A stretch of 64,000 nucleotides of DNA from Undaria pinnatifida (lineage: Eukaryota; Sar; Phaeophyceae; Laminariales; Alariaceae). This document shows positions 53,801 to 63,936 of this stretch, one piece after another. The position numbers and the translations under genes were made by a program. The number at the start of each line of letters is the position of its first letter. Within the stretch, counting starts at the first letter, position 1. The stretch spans positions 14,959,210 through 15,023,209 of the forward strand of contig JABAKD010000030.1 in the NCBI GenBank assembly GCA_012845835.1, written 5' to 3'. Below the pieces are notes generated by a model that saw only the letters and a list, made by a program, of their open reading frames with translations, was not told where the DNA came from and made no database searches.

Positions 53801-56388
53801 CCGTTGAGCCCGTGGATGATGAGGAGCGTCGGAGCGTCTGCGGGGAGGTCGGACTGGCTTGCCCCTCGATTTCGCCAGTCCATCGCGAAATTGCCTCCAT
53901 CTGGGGTGCGGGAATGATCGCGCGTCCAATTAACATCAATGTCGCGATCGCGTGCGTTTGCGTCAAGTTGAGGTAGTTCGAACAAGCCACGGCTTGCGTA
54001 GTTTCTCTGGACAGGTGGTAATATATCTACAGATCATTTGTCTGAACTGTGGGCGTGTCGCTATGCTGCTGCTGCAACGTCGAGGTCTTGTTGCATTCAT
54101 CAGAACGTTGTCATCCAGAGGGGCCCTTAGGGAGACTCTGCACACCTCCACAATGTGTAAATGTGAGGCGTTTTTCTAGCGGGCGAACGGCTGAGAAGCT
54201 TACGCACGGCAGTACTCGTATTGCATAACACTCCGCAGTTGAGTACTACCAATGCGTGCGCCATGATTCTGTGGTGATGCCTCAGGACGGCTGGTGCTGG
54301 TCGGATGTCGGGAGTCGGGAGCAACGTTTCTTGTGCAGTACGTACCCGTGTGGTGTCACACTGTTGACCCCAGCCAACAGCAGTGTTTTGTCGTGCTCAA
54401 TGTTCAGTGGCGACTGCAGCACAGCAGCCTATCTACTGCAGTCAATGCTAAGTAGCGTGGAGTCCTATTGATGCAGAAGCACACCATGCAACATTATGCT
54501 GTCTGTCTACGAATAACCTGGTACAAGGTAGTGAAACGAACGAGTAGTCTGCCAACGCGCGGCGTTACTCCAGTTCCTTTCGGTGCTCGACAACTAGCAG
54601 CACTATTAATAGACATACACTACGAAAGTTTTCGCCGGGATGATTAACAGCAGCACAGAAAAGCAGTGTAGCAAACTTGCCACGAGGAAGTATCAGCCTC
54701 GACGAGCAAGCATCACGGAACTTTGCTGCGGGTTGGTCAGTACAGTGACCCTTGGGGTAAGTATTTTACCAGTAAACATCTAGAGTGTGTGTGTGTTCTT
54801 CACATTAAACCGTTCTTCTACTCGTCGACATCCAGCACACCCAGTGTCCGTACTGATTCTTCACCCTAGAAAGATCAGCTCTGTGGTCACAAGCCACGAC
54901 ACAGAGATAATGCATCGTAATGCATTCGACAACGCAATGTCATGCCCTAGTACTGGGTACGACAGGCACAACATACATACGTCAGCAACAGAAATACATT
55001 GGAAGAGAGAAATACGAAATAAACAAAAACAAAAACAAAAAACAAAAACAAAATAAGAAAACAAATAAAAACAAAGATAAAAATAAAACAAAAAATGAAA
55101 CAAACAAAATGAAGGGGAAATCGAAGAAACAACCCAACCGGAAAGGAGAGCCAAAGCTCGGAAAAGAAACATAATAAAATGAAATAAAATAAAGTAAAGT
55201 AAAACCAAAATAAGATAATCCGAACACGAGCCAAAAACCTGGACACGCAAGGAGGGAACAAAGGGGAAAAAAATACCCCAGAGAAAGACGAAAAGTGCTA
55301 TGTACCTACTAGTCGGCCTGGTACCTTGCTACCCTGTCTGCCATCTCCTTCCTGCCTTCGTCCACCGCGGTCTCCCTTCTATTCCTCCTGTTGCCCCCCC
55401 TGCCCCCATTCCCTTGGACGGCTTTCCTTCTACTCCTCCTGTTTCCCCCCCTCCCCCCTTTGTGTTCTTCTCATTAAACCTAGTCTTAGAAGACGCATTC
55501 TTGCCGGGTTAGTCAAAAACCTGATATCTATCAACGCTCTCGCATTTTTTCATTTGCATTTCTGGCCCGCAAGAAGCATTTTCAACGTGAAGAATCTTGC
55601 AAATACCTTCAGCGCAAGCCTGTGCTACCACCTGCAAAGGGTGTTGTTGACACAGTTAGTTGTTTCCGAACAGGTTAGCCTGTTGGAGAGCCTCGTTCGG
55701 CGCAGTGAGCACATCAAAGTTACCAGCAGGGAGACGTTTCTGGTGTCCCACAGGACCAGGTATAGTCGAAAAAAAATCTCGAAAAAAATGACGAGTTCAG
55801 CAACGGCCACATGAAGCAACCAGGGCCTCTTAGGTCGGAGGTATAAGACACGAACGCAGCATGGCGGTCCCGTGCTCCTACACGCTCTTGCGCTCCCTTC
55901 GTGCAGGCTTGATCATACATACTCGTACCTGGCTCCAAACTTGCCCCAAAACGTACGAACGTGTTCCTCGTTCCTCACGAATATACGACAGCAAAAAACT
56001 CACCCCAAGCCCTCACGAGCTCCCGAGTCTTGTTCACTTTCGGGCCCCTTTTCACGAACCCAAGCATGCAATTTATGTGCGCGTTGGGCGTGAGCCACGA
56101 GGGGTAGTACGGGTGGTCGATCACGTTCGCCAACACGCTCAGGACGCGCACGTTGTGCCCGTTTCTTCTGCAAACAACCTCCGGTCTCCGGCCCTGTCGA
56201 AACACCACTGCAAGATAAAAAAACGCTACCAAAGAGGCGGCGGCTGCCGCCTTTCCTCCTCGCCGACGGGCCTCTTTGAGCGCATGTATTCGCGGCAGAA
56301 TGTATTCCAGAGCTCGGCCGCGGGTTTCCATCTTCGCGCCGGCAACCGTCGCAGCTGCGCGATCGCCGGAATGCACACTGCCTAGCAC
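47830..56388 (-). CDS. ABHD1/2/3 (YheT-type) alpha/beta hydrolase, seven exons
   Basis: Proposed exons: 56388-56017, 54006-53767, 52973-52834, 52406-52178, ~51600-51457, 50531-50329 and 48031-47830, about 509 residues. Phases agree at every join: 0, 0, 2, 0, 0, 2. Exon 1 has a hydrophobic segment ([17 protein letters not shown], a likely membrane anchor) and [12 protein letters not shown]. Exon 2 has [11 protein letters not shown] and the oxyanion region [13 protein letters not shown]. Exon 3 has [11 protein letters not shown] and [13 protein letters not shown]. Exon 4 has the nucleophile elbow [19 protein letters not shown]. Exon 5 has [14 protein letters not shown]. Exon 6 has the acid INALDDPIC and the base [14 protein letters not shown]. 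Exon 7 has [14 protein letters not shown] and an acidic tail. This order defines the ABHD1/2/3 family of membrane-associated lipid or ester hydrolases. Substrate unknown. The exon 1 donor (GTGAGG, or GTGAGT 13 bp on) and the exon 5 acceptor are the weakest calls. Confidence 0.85.
48627..48840 (-). mobile_element. SINE family A, 5'-truncated, 11-bp TSD, in intron 6
   Basis: T-run at 48627-48638 (poly(A) of a minus-strand copy), 3' end and body to TGCACGAATTGACTTGCGG and TTCGTAGGGAC; the tRNA head is missing. ACCTCGTCCTG flanks it at 48616-48626 and 48841-48851. It is read in the same direction as the hydrolase gene and lies between its exons 7 and 6. Confidence 0.9.
50140..50215 (+). repeat. 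Dispersed ~70-bp unit, form B, in intron 6
   Basis: TACGCGCGATCGGAGCATAAC, CAGCTTGCGAATATGAGTCC and TTCTATCTCACAGCC, followed by an AT-rich segment. Confidence 0.65.
50838..51129 (+). mobile_element. Dimeric form A element flanked by a 19-bp duplication, in intron 5
   Basis: CAAGTAGGGGGGGCGGTGA occurs on both sides (50838-50857 and 51111-51129). Between them lie form A unit (CGCAGCTCGCAAATATGAA ... CTGACGTCCTTGAAATG), a ~95-bp AT-rich spacer, and a second form A unit ending CTTGAAATATTTTTAT. This gives the first clear boundaries for the family: it starts at CGCAGCTTGC and ends in an AT-rich tail. Confidence 0.75.
51890..52100 (-). repeat. (ACC/AAC)n-rich simple repeat in intron 4
   Basis: CACCACCACCTCCACCACC and ACCAACAACACCAATACC-type triplet runs. 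The Gly/Val-rich minus frame there is an artefact. Confidence 0.8.
54785..55480 (+). repeat. ~696-bp long repeat, copy 1 (inside intron 1)
   Basis: It runs from GTGTGTGTTCTTCACATT to TTTGTGTTCTTCTCATTAAA. Inside are AAACAAAAACAAAAAC tracts, ACACGAGCCAAAAACCTGG and CCGCGGTCTCCCTTCTATTC. Almost identical to 56937-57643. Both ends carry GTGTTCTTC.CATTAAACC. Confidence 0.95.
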
Positions 56389-56936
56389 CCTAGGCTAGCA
56401 TAGAGTACTAGATACTTGGAGCATTCAAAAATTTGGAGTTCTGTAACAAGCTGAAGGCGTGTTTTTAACGGGGGAGATATCTATAACGTGCCGGTGTTTC
56501 GAGGGTCTGTGGGTCCAGACGAGAGTCTGCAGTCTCTCTCTCAGACCTGCTCGCACATGTGAGCTCGCAGGATTGGATTGAGCGATACACACCTGACGCC
56601 TAACGCACGACAGACGAAGGATTGAGTTGAGCGCGTGCTACTGATATAAGATTCGACACAGAAGAAAACCAGGTCAGCCCCAATACATCGTCTTATCGAT
56701 CACTACTCGTACGTGTAAACACTACCAGGCAAAAGTTTAAAGTACCCAGGGGTCGCCTCCTCCGATGATGTCGGCCTTGATTTTGGATGGGTGTTGGAGG
56801 AGGCCGAGAGTCATATGTGGCAAGGAGGTGCCTTCGCAAACCTTTCTCGCGTTAAGCCAGGGGAGATGGTATAGGGTGCTAAGAGGGAGCTTGTGCTTGG
56901 GTCGTTCTTGTACAGCACCCTGGGCTCTGGGTCCTG

Positions 56937-57643
56937 TGTGTGTGTGTGTGTTCTTCACATTAAACCGTTCTTCTACTCGTCGACATCCAGCACACCCAGT
57001 GTCCGTACTGATTCTTCACCCTAGAAAGATCAGCTCTGTGGTCACAAGCCACGACACAGAGATAATGCATCGTAATGCATTCGACAACGCAATGTCATGC
57101 CCTAGTACTGGGTACGACAGGCACAACATACATACGTCAGCAACAGAAATACATTGGAAGAGAGAAATACGAAATAAACAAAAACAAAAACAAAAACAAA
57201 AAACAAGAAACAAAATAAGAAAACAAATAAAAACAAAGATAAAAATAAAACAAAAAATGAAACAAACAAAATGAAGGGGAAATCGAAGAAACAACCCAAC
57301 CGCAAAGGAGAGCCAAAGCTCGGAAAAAAAAACATAATAAAATGAAATAAAATAAAGTAAAGTAAAACCAAAATAAGATAATCCGAACACGAGCCAAAAA
57401 CCTGGACACGCAAGGAGGGAACAAAGGGGAAAAAAATACCCCAGAGAAAGACGAAAAGTGCTATGTACCTACTAGTCGGCCTGGTACCTTGCTACCCTGC
57501 CTGCCATCTCCTTCCTGCCTTCGTCCACCGCGGTCTCCCTTCTATTCCTCCTGTTGCCCCCCCTGCCCCCATTCCCTTGGACGGCTTTCCTTCTACTCCT
57601 CCTGTTTCCCCCCCTCCCCCCTTTGTGTTCTTCTCATTAAACC
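56937..57643 (+). repeat. ~700-bp long repeat, copy 2 (upstream of exon 1)
   Basis: Same sequence as 54785-55480, with a longer TG run at the left and a few substitutions. Together the copies bracket exon 1 of the hydrolase gene. Confidence 0.95.
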
Positions 57644-57835
57644 AAAATACCTTGTAAAAGAGAGAAACAACGAAAGAAACCAAGACAAAATAAATAAATA
57701 AATAAATAAAAAGGGGAGCCAAAGCACGGGAGATAGAAACATACCCCGAGCATGAGCCAAAATGGACATGCAAGGGGGAAAGGAAGGGAAAAAAAAATAC
57801 CCCGGAAAAAAGAAACAAGTAGAAGAAGGAAGGCT
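57644..57835 (+). repeat. Diverged third copy of the long repeat's middle part
   Basis: GGGGAGCCAAAGCACGGGAG, AGCATGAGCCAAAATGGAC and AAAAAAATACCCCGGAAAAA correspond to the middle of the 54785 repeat. It follows directly after copy 2. Confidence 0.65.
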
Positions 57836-57999
57836 GGGAGGGCCAAATAAAAGAGGCTCGTCACCTACCCACCATGCAAGACTCCCTTCATAAGGATAAG
57901 AAGGGGAAAGGGAAAGAGGGGAAAGAGGGTCCTGGGCTCCCGCGGTTGTGTTCGGTGTTCGGGGTTGATATTGCCCAAAAAGCGTCAACCGTTATGATG

Positions 58000-58625
58000 A
58001 AAAAAAAAAAAAGGAAAGCGTCAGCTGTGAGTACTACTGATTGAATGGTTTAAACTCAACTTTGCAAGCTGCGTGGTACATTTATGTTTCATTAATATAA
58101 TACACTCCAGCTGGGAGATGAATATTTTGTCGAAACTCATCTTTGCAAGCTGTGTGTGATACTCCGATCGCGCGTATTACGGGTTGTGTGTCCTCATTAA
58201 GGATATAGGTCGGCGACTCCCCTTGCAACTACAGTGTAGCTATCAGGGTCAACAGGGTGATGTTAGGCAGTCTGTGCGCGGAAACGATAAAACCCGTTTC
58301 TGAGGGGGACAAAATCTGACAGCTGTGGAAGGAAATGCATCAGTTTATCAAGTGAATCCTGTAAGTCGAATAACCGGTGAGGGGAGGGCGGAGTTTTTAA
58401 GGACGTGGGGGCCTGATTTTGATCAAAAGGGGGGCGGGAGGGGGGGAGGGGGGGGGAGGGGACGGGTGGGGCAGGTCTGTGCGTGAAAACTATAAATATT
58501 TCTTGTGGGGGAGGGGGAGGAATGTGGCGGGGGGGGGCGGGGGCTGGGGGGGAGGGCGTTAGGTCGCATTGATGTAGGGGTTTGCTATACGCGTGGTGCT
58601 AGGTCTAGGCGATGGTGCGGGTGGT
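58000..58625 (+). repeat. Unit form A remnant, then family R copy
   Basis: AGCGTCAGCTGTGAGTACTA, then ACTTTGCAAGCTGCGTGG. From 58090 comes form B (reverse), CTCCGATCGCGCGTATTACG, GGATATAGGTCGGCGACTCC, GGAAACGATAAAACCCG and poly-G tracts, as in 17770-18365. Confidence 0.8.
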
Positions 58626-58759
58626 GGGTGGAAGGAGGGGGCGTTCATTAATATACAGCAGTACGTTGTAGTTGCACAAAATTTACGGAAGGTCGTTCGC
58701 GCGTGTTAGTTACGTATTATACAAGTATATTTGATCCTTCTTGCCGTCTTTAGTCAGTT

Positions 58760-59265
58760 CCTAGGGTCTGCTAAAATAGTATAACATTTTTTTCTCTTTT
58801 CCTTTCCTTGCTTCCTCTTGTCTTGTCTTTCCTTTCCTTTTTCGTTTTTTCGCTTTCTTGTCTTTTCTTTCCTTTCCTTCACCTTCTTTTCTTTTCCTTG
58901 TTTCTTTAAATTTTCCAATTGACTTGCGTCTGTCGTGCGTATGCGTAGTGATAGGTACTACGTGCAATGTATACGTGGTAGTCTTTCTTGGGTGGCAAGC
59001 GGTATACCAGGTAGTCGGTTTTTACAGGCGCGAGTAGTGAGACGTATGCACCAATATAGACCTGGCACATCGTTGGCTGACTCCCGATTTCACTTTCATA
59101 TGTTTCTGGTGGAGGCATGAGTTGCGTCAGCTGTGATATATGCGTGTACAGTAGTACCCCCTTTGGTTTGTTTGTGTTTTTCCCTGGGGTATTCCTCAGC
59201 TCCAGAGTGACTGGAGCCTGTTCTGTGACCACAGACTTGATTTTTGCGGGTTAATGTGAGAACAA
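58760..59265. mobile_element. Dispersed element with (AAC)n end and conserved peptide, copy 2
   Basis: Inverted relative to 18925-19650: a TTTTCC-rich stretch (58790-58915), then on the minus strand ETYESEIGSQPTMCQVYIG, AYVSLLAPVKTDYL and YRLPPKKDYHVYIA, and the end GGTTAATGTGAGAACAACA at ~59265. Relative to copy 1 there is one extra codon, where TACCTGGTATACC replaces TATCTATACC. Confidence 0.55.
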
Positions 59266-59835
59266 CATATTTGATCGTCATGAATACCAACACCCATATT
59301 ATTGATGGCAGATTTGACCGGACACCGGGCGTTGGTTACGTAACGCGTCTTCATGGTTGACACGTGTGATCGGAGCTTGACGGTATGTACGTACCAGTAC
59401 CAGGATTATTCCAGTGGCCTTTTGCGAGATGTTCTCACCCCACAAATCATACCAGACAAAGTACCAAATAATATTTCGATTTTTTGAGGTGGTCCGCACA
59501 TTTTTCACCGGTTTTTTCCAAAACGCGCGGCGAAGCCGCGCTCGGGTCGGAGCCCTAGCCTGGGTTAGAGTTGGGTGCCTCGGTTATACTGCTGCGGGTC
59601 GTGCGGCGGTGCGCTGGCGCGCCTTTTCCGCGACAATTCCGCGTAGCGCATCATGTGTCAAGAGTCAATCGGCGGCTTGCCGCACCCCCATTTTTTTGTG
59701 CCACTCGTTTCTTGCTGCGCAGACGAAAAACATGGACAATAGGCGTGCGGCCCCCTTTTCGCCGTAGGCGCCCAAAAATATATATATGGTCCGTTTTCGC
59801 CGTACATAAGAGTGTTTGCGTTAAAATAATTCAAG

Positions 59836-60636
59836 GCCCAGATTAACGAAGAGCACGGGAAATCGTAGGTCGATTTTTTTTGTTTACTTCATGAAAAATA
59901 CACGAAAAATTGAACTCTGCTTCTTATCATGGAACGGCGTAGTGCGTTCTAGAATTAAAAAAACGCAAAAGGGTCAACGAACACCCGTGGGCAACGACCG
60001 AGGCGAGCGATGGCTCGCGTCCTCCCCGGAGCGCCGCGGCTAACGGCAGATTGTTTTGGCCGGCAGCGACTTGGAGGCTATGGCTCTAGGCGTCTCTTGG
60101 ATGGGCTGGCGCCACCCCGCCGCCCGACACGGGCAGCAGCGACGGGGATATAGCGGTCGAACTTCTGAGCGAAGTCGTCATATGGTAGTTATTCGTGTAA
60201 CTTTCGAGGTGCAGGGCGACGAAAAACTGGGTTTGCGGCGGTCTCGGTTGTTTTCGAAGTGTCGCAGGCGGTCTACGCTGTGCTAAGGACCTTCGGAGGC
60301 CGCGCTGCGGCTGCTCCGGTGGTCCTACCTCTCGCAATGGTGGCTGCTCGCCTCTCAATCAGCCGACGACATGGCACCAATTCGCGTGGCCGGCTTCGGT
60401 TACATAGAACGTGCCATGTGTAGGTGGGCAAACTCCCCAAATCGAATTTCGATTTTCGACTAAATTTGACGAGAGAATATTTTTTTACTTCTTTGTTGAA
60501 TTTGATTTTTCGTAATAGTTCTGAGAATGCCTGCTTGGTGATTCATTTCTTGACCAATCAGATGCAAGTTAAATTCAATTCTAGAAGAAAAAGAAAAAAA
60601 TCGATTTGATAAGTTCCTCGTTAATTCGGGCCCTAA
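59836..60636. mobile_element. Candidate DNA transposon with ~45-bp imperfect inverted ends
   Basis: The left end AAGGCCCAGATTAACGAAGA is followed by CGATTTTTTTTG, and the right end, read inward, is AGGGCCCGAATTAACGAGGA followed by CGATTTTTTTC. About 800 bp, with no transposase. The flanks CAA and TAA might be a mutated 3-bp duplication. Confidence 0.5.
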
Positions 60637-61317
60637 GACCTACTGTTACGGATTTTTTTCAGCCATTTTTTCTGGCGATTATTCTTGTAGTTTTGAGGCT
60701 CCAGAAATAAGGGGCGTCCATTATGACATCTGATTTTTGGAAGGTGGGTCTATTTTGAATTGGTCGGTCTTGTTTTGCCGTTTGCCTATATTTGTGAAAA
60801 TCTGGCACGTACACTGTCGCTGGTGACGTTAGGTCACCACCGCCTCTGCTGCTCTCTGCCGCTGTGCTGCTGATTTGCTGCTGCTGTGGTGTGCCTGTGG
60901 CGGTTTCGATGGTGGTGGTGGTGCTGCTGCTGTCGCTTTTGTGTGAGAACGAAGCGCTGTCTCGCACACAACAAGCGCGGTGTGCTGTAGTATGTGTGTT
61001 TGTGATTCATTGTTGTGGGTGGTGGGTGACGTGTACAGCAGACTGGCATCATACCAGGTACAGAGCAGGCAGTGGTGACATGTGATACTTGGTACGAGGC
61101 AGTATCCAAAAGTCAAATAATCCCACTTTTAAAAGGTTGGAAGAGCTAATGTTTTTGGGCTCAGAAATCACCAGACCCGCTGATTTCTGGCCTCGATTAT
61201 TTCTGAACCCAGAAATAGCGATGATTTCTGGTTCCATTTTTGGTTGGTTTTATTTTTGGCGTCGGAGATCCCTGCTAAAGAGAGAAACAAGCGCTCTAAA
61301 TATTTGCCATAATATTT

Positions 61318-61390
61318 GGTCTAACGTCAGCTGTGAGTTCGACGAAATTAGGGTCGATACTCATCTTTGCAAGCTGCGCACTACATCTAT
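61318..61390 (-). repeat. Dispersed ~70-bp unit, form A
   Basis: CGTCAGCTGTGAGTTCGACG, AATTAGGGTCGATACTC and ATCTTTGCAAGCTGCGCAC. Confidence 0.7.
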
Positions 61391-61904
61391 CGCCCTTTTT
61401 TAATAAGCTTCATAAATCAAGACCTAATATAAGATGACACTGCTTTACTACACTACTTATCATACATGACCAAGTGTTAGATTGGTAACACATCAATCGC
61501 CTGTGTATCTAGTAGTAATAACAACAATATAACAACGGAGATTTCATTGTCAGTTGTGAGTCGACAAGTTTTCGCCGTAGAGGGAAATCTTTTTGGGGTC
61601 CGTTTCGTCGATTTTTTTTTCTTGGTTCGTTTCGCTATGGCTAAATTTGTTTAGGTTGTTTTCCGACGCAGGCGCTTTTTGAAATTTTGAATTACGAAAT
61701 TTATCGTCTTAATCGCAGGAGGTGTAACGTTTGATTCCCCCTCTCTCCCATATATATGCTCGACACTCGTCACGCCGACTCGAGACTCAAAACAGCCATC
61801 ACTCATTCAGGTAGAGCCCAGGCTCAAACTTTAAGTACCGTAGCAACGCGCGTGATGGCACGCGGGTGCGATCGTTTTTTCAATCATTCCTTTCTTGGAT
61901 TTTT

Positions 61905-62118
61905 ATCGCACCCCGGTGCGATAACTCCGATGGGTGCGATAACCCCGATAGGAATGCGATAATCGAATTAAATCGTGCCGTCCTAGCCTTTTCAACGCAC
62001 TCTCCGGTGCGATAACCCCGATGGGTGCGATACGGATTATGATCACAGCGGCAAAGGGTGCCAAGTTCCTGTAAACAGGCACACCCCGGTGCGATAACTC
62101 CGATAGGTGCGATATTGC
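61905..62118 (+). repeat. Three copies of a GGTGCGATAACYCCGAT repeat
   Basis: CCGGTGCGATAACTCCGATG, CCGGTGCGATAACCCCGATG and CCGGTGCGATAACTCCGAT lie at ~61916, ~62006 and ~62086. Each is followed by GGTGCGATA. The separating sequences are unrelated to one another. Confidence 0.8.
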
Positions 62119-62144
62119 ATAATACCACAACGGCTTCCTTTGTA

Positions 62145-63160
62145 TCATTTTCGTGCTGTGGGCCATTGAGTGAGCATCACAATAACTGATACGTAGCAGC
62201 TTGGTGACGTGCAGCGATTGCTGACCGGCGGAGTCGAATGCGAGTTTGGTACACGGTAGCCAAGGATGGAAAACCATGCGGTCTTCTGCTGGGAATGGTG
62301 TTTCAGTTTGTCCGCCAGCTTTTTGTTGGCGTGTTTCCCTGTCTGTGTTGTTTTTATGTTCTTCAGTGAGTACAGTGGTGCCTTCTGGTTAAAGGTTGCG
62401 GGATGTGTGTGTTCTGTGCTTGGTTGAGCGTGCGATACTCTGTCACGGTGTACGATATAATGTGAGTTTAGTCCGGTTGCTTCGGCGAAATTCGGCACGA
62501 AACGCCGCACAAAATTCATCACCCCCAAAATGGGGCGAAGATCTTTGATGGCTTTGATGGAGGTGGGAGTGGGTAGCTCTTGGATAGCTTTAATACGGTC
62601 TTTTCCAAGTGCCACCCCTTCAGCAGAAATAACGTGGCCTAAATATTCGACAGATTTCGGACCAAACGCTGGTTTAGACGGTTTCAGGGTGAGGTCAGCT
62701 GCTTGCAACGCTGCAAACATGCTCTCCAAAGATTTCAAATGACTCTCCCAAGTTGCGGACAAAACGCAGAGATCGTCCATATAAATGAGCAACGCGGTGA
62801 TACTGCCCGACGTTTTATGAGCCATTTCTGTGATAAGCCACGGAGCATCACAAACACCAAAAGGCATACGCTAATATCAGTAGTACTTGCCAGAATTAGT
62901 GACAAATGCAGTAGCCTTGACATGGTCAGGGTGGACGAGAATCTGCCAATAGGCGCTTTGGATGTCAGCAACATTGATTAACTTGGTGCCTCCGTCCATG
63001 TCAACGTTGTCCTCAAGATTGACCATCGGTCAGGTCTTGCGGGTGAGGTGTTTGTTGTGTGTACTGCAATAATCAGCACAAAAACGAGGTTGACCATCCT
63101 TGCGAGCTACGATGGTAACGGGCGATTCCCAAGTGCTAGAGCGTTTCTCTGCTCTATCAC
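62145..63160 (-). pseudogene. Ty3/gypsy-type reverse transcriptase, decayed
   Basis: On the minus strand, in order: SSTWESPVTIVARKDGQPRF, CADYCSTHNKHLTRKT, an in-frame TGA, MVNLEDNVDMDGGTKLINVA, DIQSAYWQILVHPDHVKATA and FVTNSGKYY, then TGA and TAG. MPFGVCDAPWLITEMAH, the catalytic YMDD (LLIYMDDLCVL), PKSVEYLGHVISAEGVALG and LRPILGVMNFVRRFVPNFAE follow. These are RT blocks 1-7 and the connection toward RNase H of Ty3/gypsy elements. The three stops make it inactive. After NFAEATGLN the similarity ends, so RNase H and integrase are lost or moved. Confidence 0.9.
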
Positions 63161-63164
63161 CGAC

Positions 63165-63225
63165 GAGGCTACAGCATTTGTCACTAATTCTGGCAAGTAC
63201 TGCTATAAGCGTATGCCTTTCAGAC
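63165..63225 (+). pseudogene. Inverted fragment of the same reverse transcriptase
   Basis: The plus strand reads TAFVTNSGKYCYKRMPF. This duplicates, in opposite orientation and without the stops, the segment at 62862-62915. It marks a local rearrangement of two element copies. Confidence 0.75.
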
Positions 63226-63936
63226 CAGCGCCAGTCACGGTAACGGCTGCAGTGTCTGCAGACGAACCCGACGATAGGTCCGATTTGATTGCCGACGACG
63301 GCGAGGGGGTTGTAGGGGGAGTCGGTAACGATCGGGACGACCCTCCTGCAATCTGCACAGCAGATGAATCTACTGCTGTAGATGAAACTACAGCGGACGA
63401 ATTGCTGGAAGCAAGCAACACGTTATTGCCGTTTACGGGGGACAACTCCGACACTGCTGCGCCTGCACTAGTTGTCGTAGCGGACGACGCCGCGGGTACA
63501 TCAGCACTTACCACTGCATCATTAACGACGGACACCGCCAGCAGTGCAGAACCAGGCGAAAACGGTGTCGGTTCCCTCTTCTCGCGGAGAGCAACGATCC
63601 TTGCCGTGGTTTCCTCCGTGTAGAGGAGCATGGCGAGTTACTCTGGTTTCGTTGGCCTTCCGGAAACTCCCCGGATCGCCGCGCGGAGAGTTTTTTCATG
63701 ATCGCTAGACGACGAGGAGGATGAATCGGACGACGATTCATGACACGATGGGTGAGGAGACGACTCCTTACCGGCAGGCGCCGTTGCTCCCGCGCTTTGG
63801 TCAGGGCTGCTGGCCCAAGGGTTGGGTTTTTTCCCTTCTCATCGGAGGGGGCGGATCGTAGTCCGCGTCGATAACCGTGGGGATCTTTGGGCGAAGCGGG
63901 TGCTGCTTTTGCAGCAGGTTTCTTTTTCTTCGCCAC
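63203..63936 (-). pseudogene. Gag-like region of the retroelement (frameshifted)
   Basis: The minus strand has a basic N-terminal frame (AKKKKPAAKAAPASPKDPHG from 63936) and, in another frame, a Ser/Ala-rich stretch (LLYTEETTARIVALREKREP ... to 63203). The composition suits the start of a Ty3-type gag, and it lies in the correct position upstream of the RT. The frame change and the lack of a zinc knuckle or protease suggest decay or deletion. No ATG is seen near the start of the first frame. Confidence 0.4.

Noticed and set aside
54785-57643. LTR pair bounding a large retrotransposon
   Set aside because: The interior holds a real host exon, the ends are not TG...CA, and no priming site is seen.
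61905-62118. CRISPR array
   Set aside because: Only three imperfect repeats, in a eukaryotic repeat region, with no cas genes.
63048-63623. 191-residue acidic plus-strand protein
   Set aside because: Antisense to the gag-like region, apart from a short inverted RT fragment.
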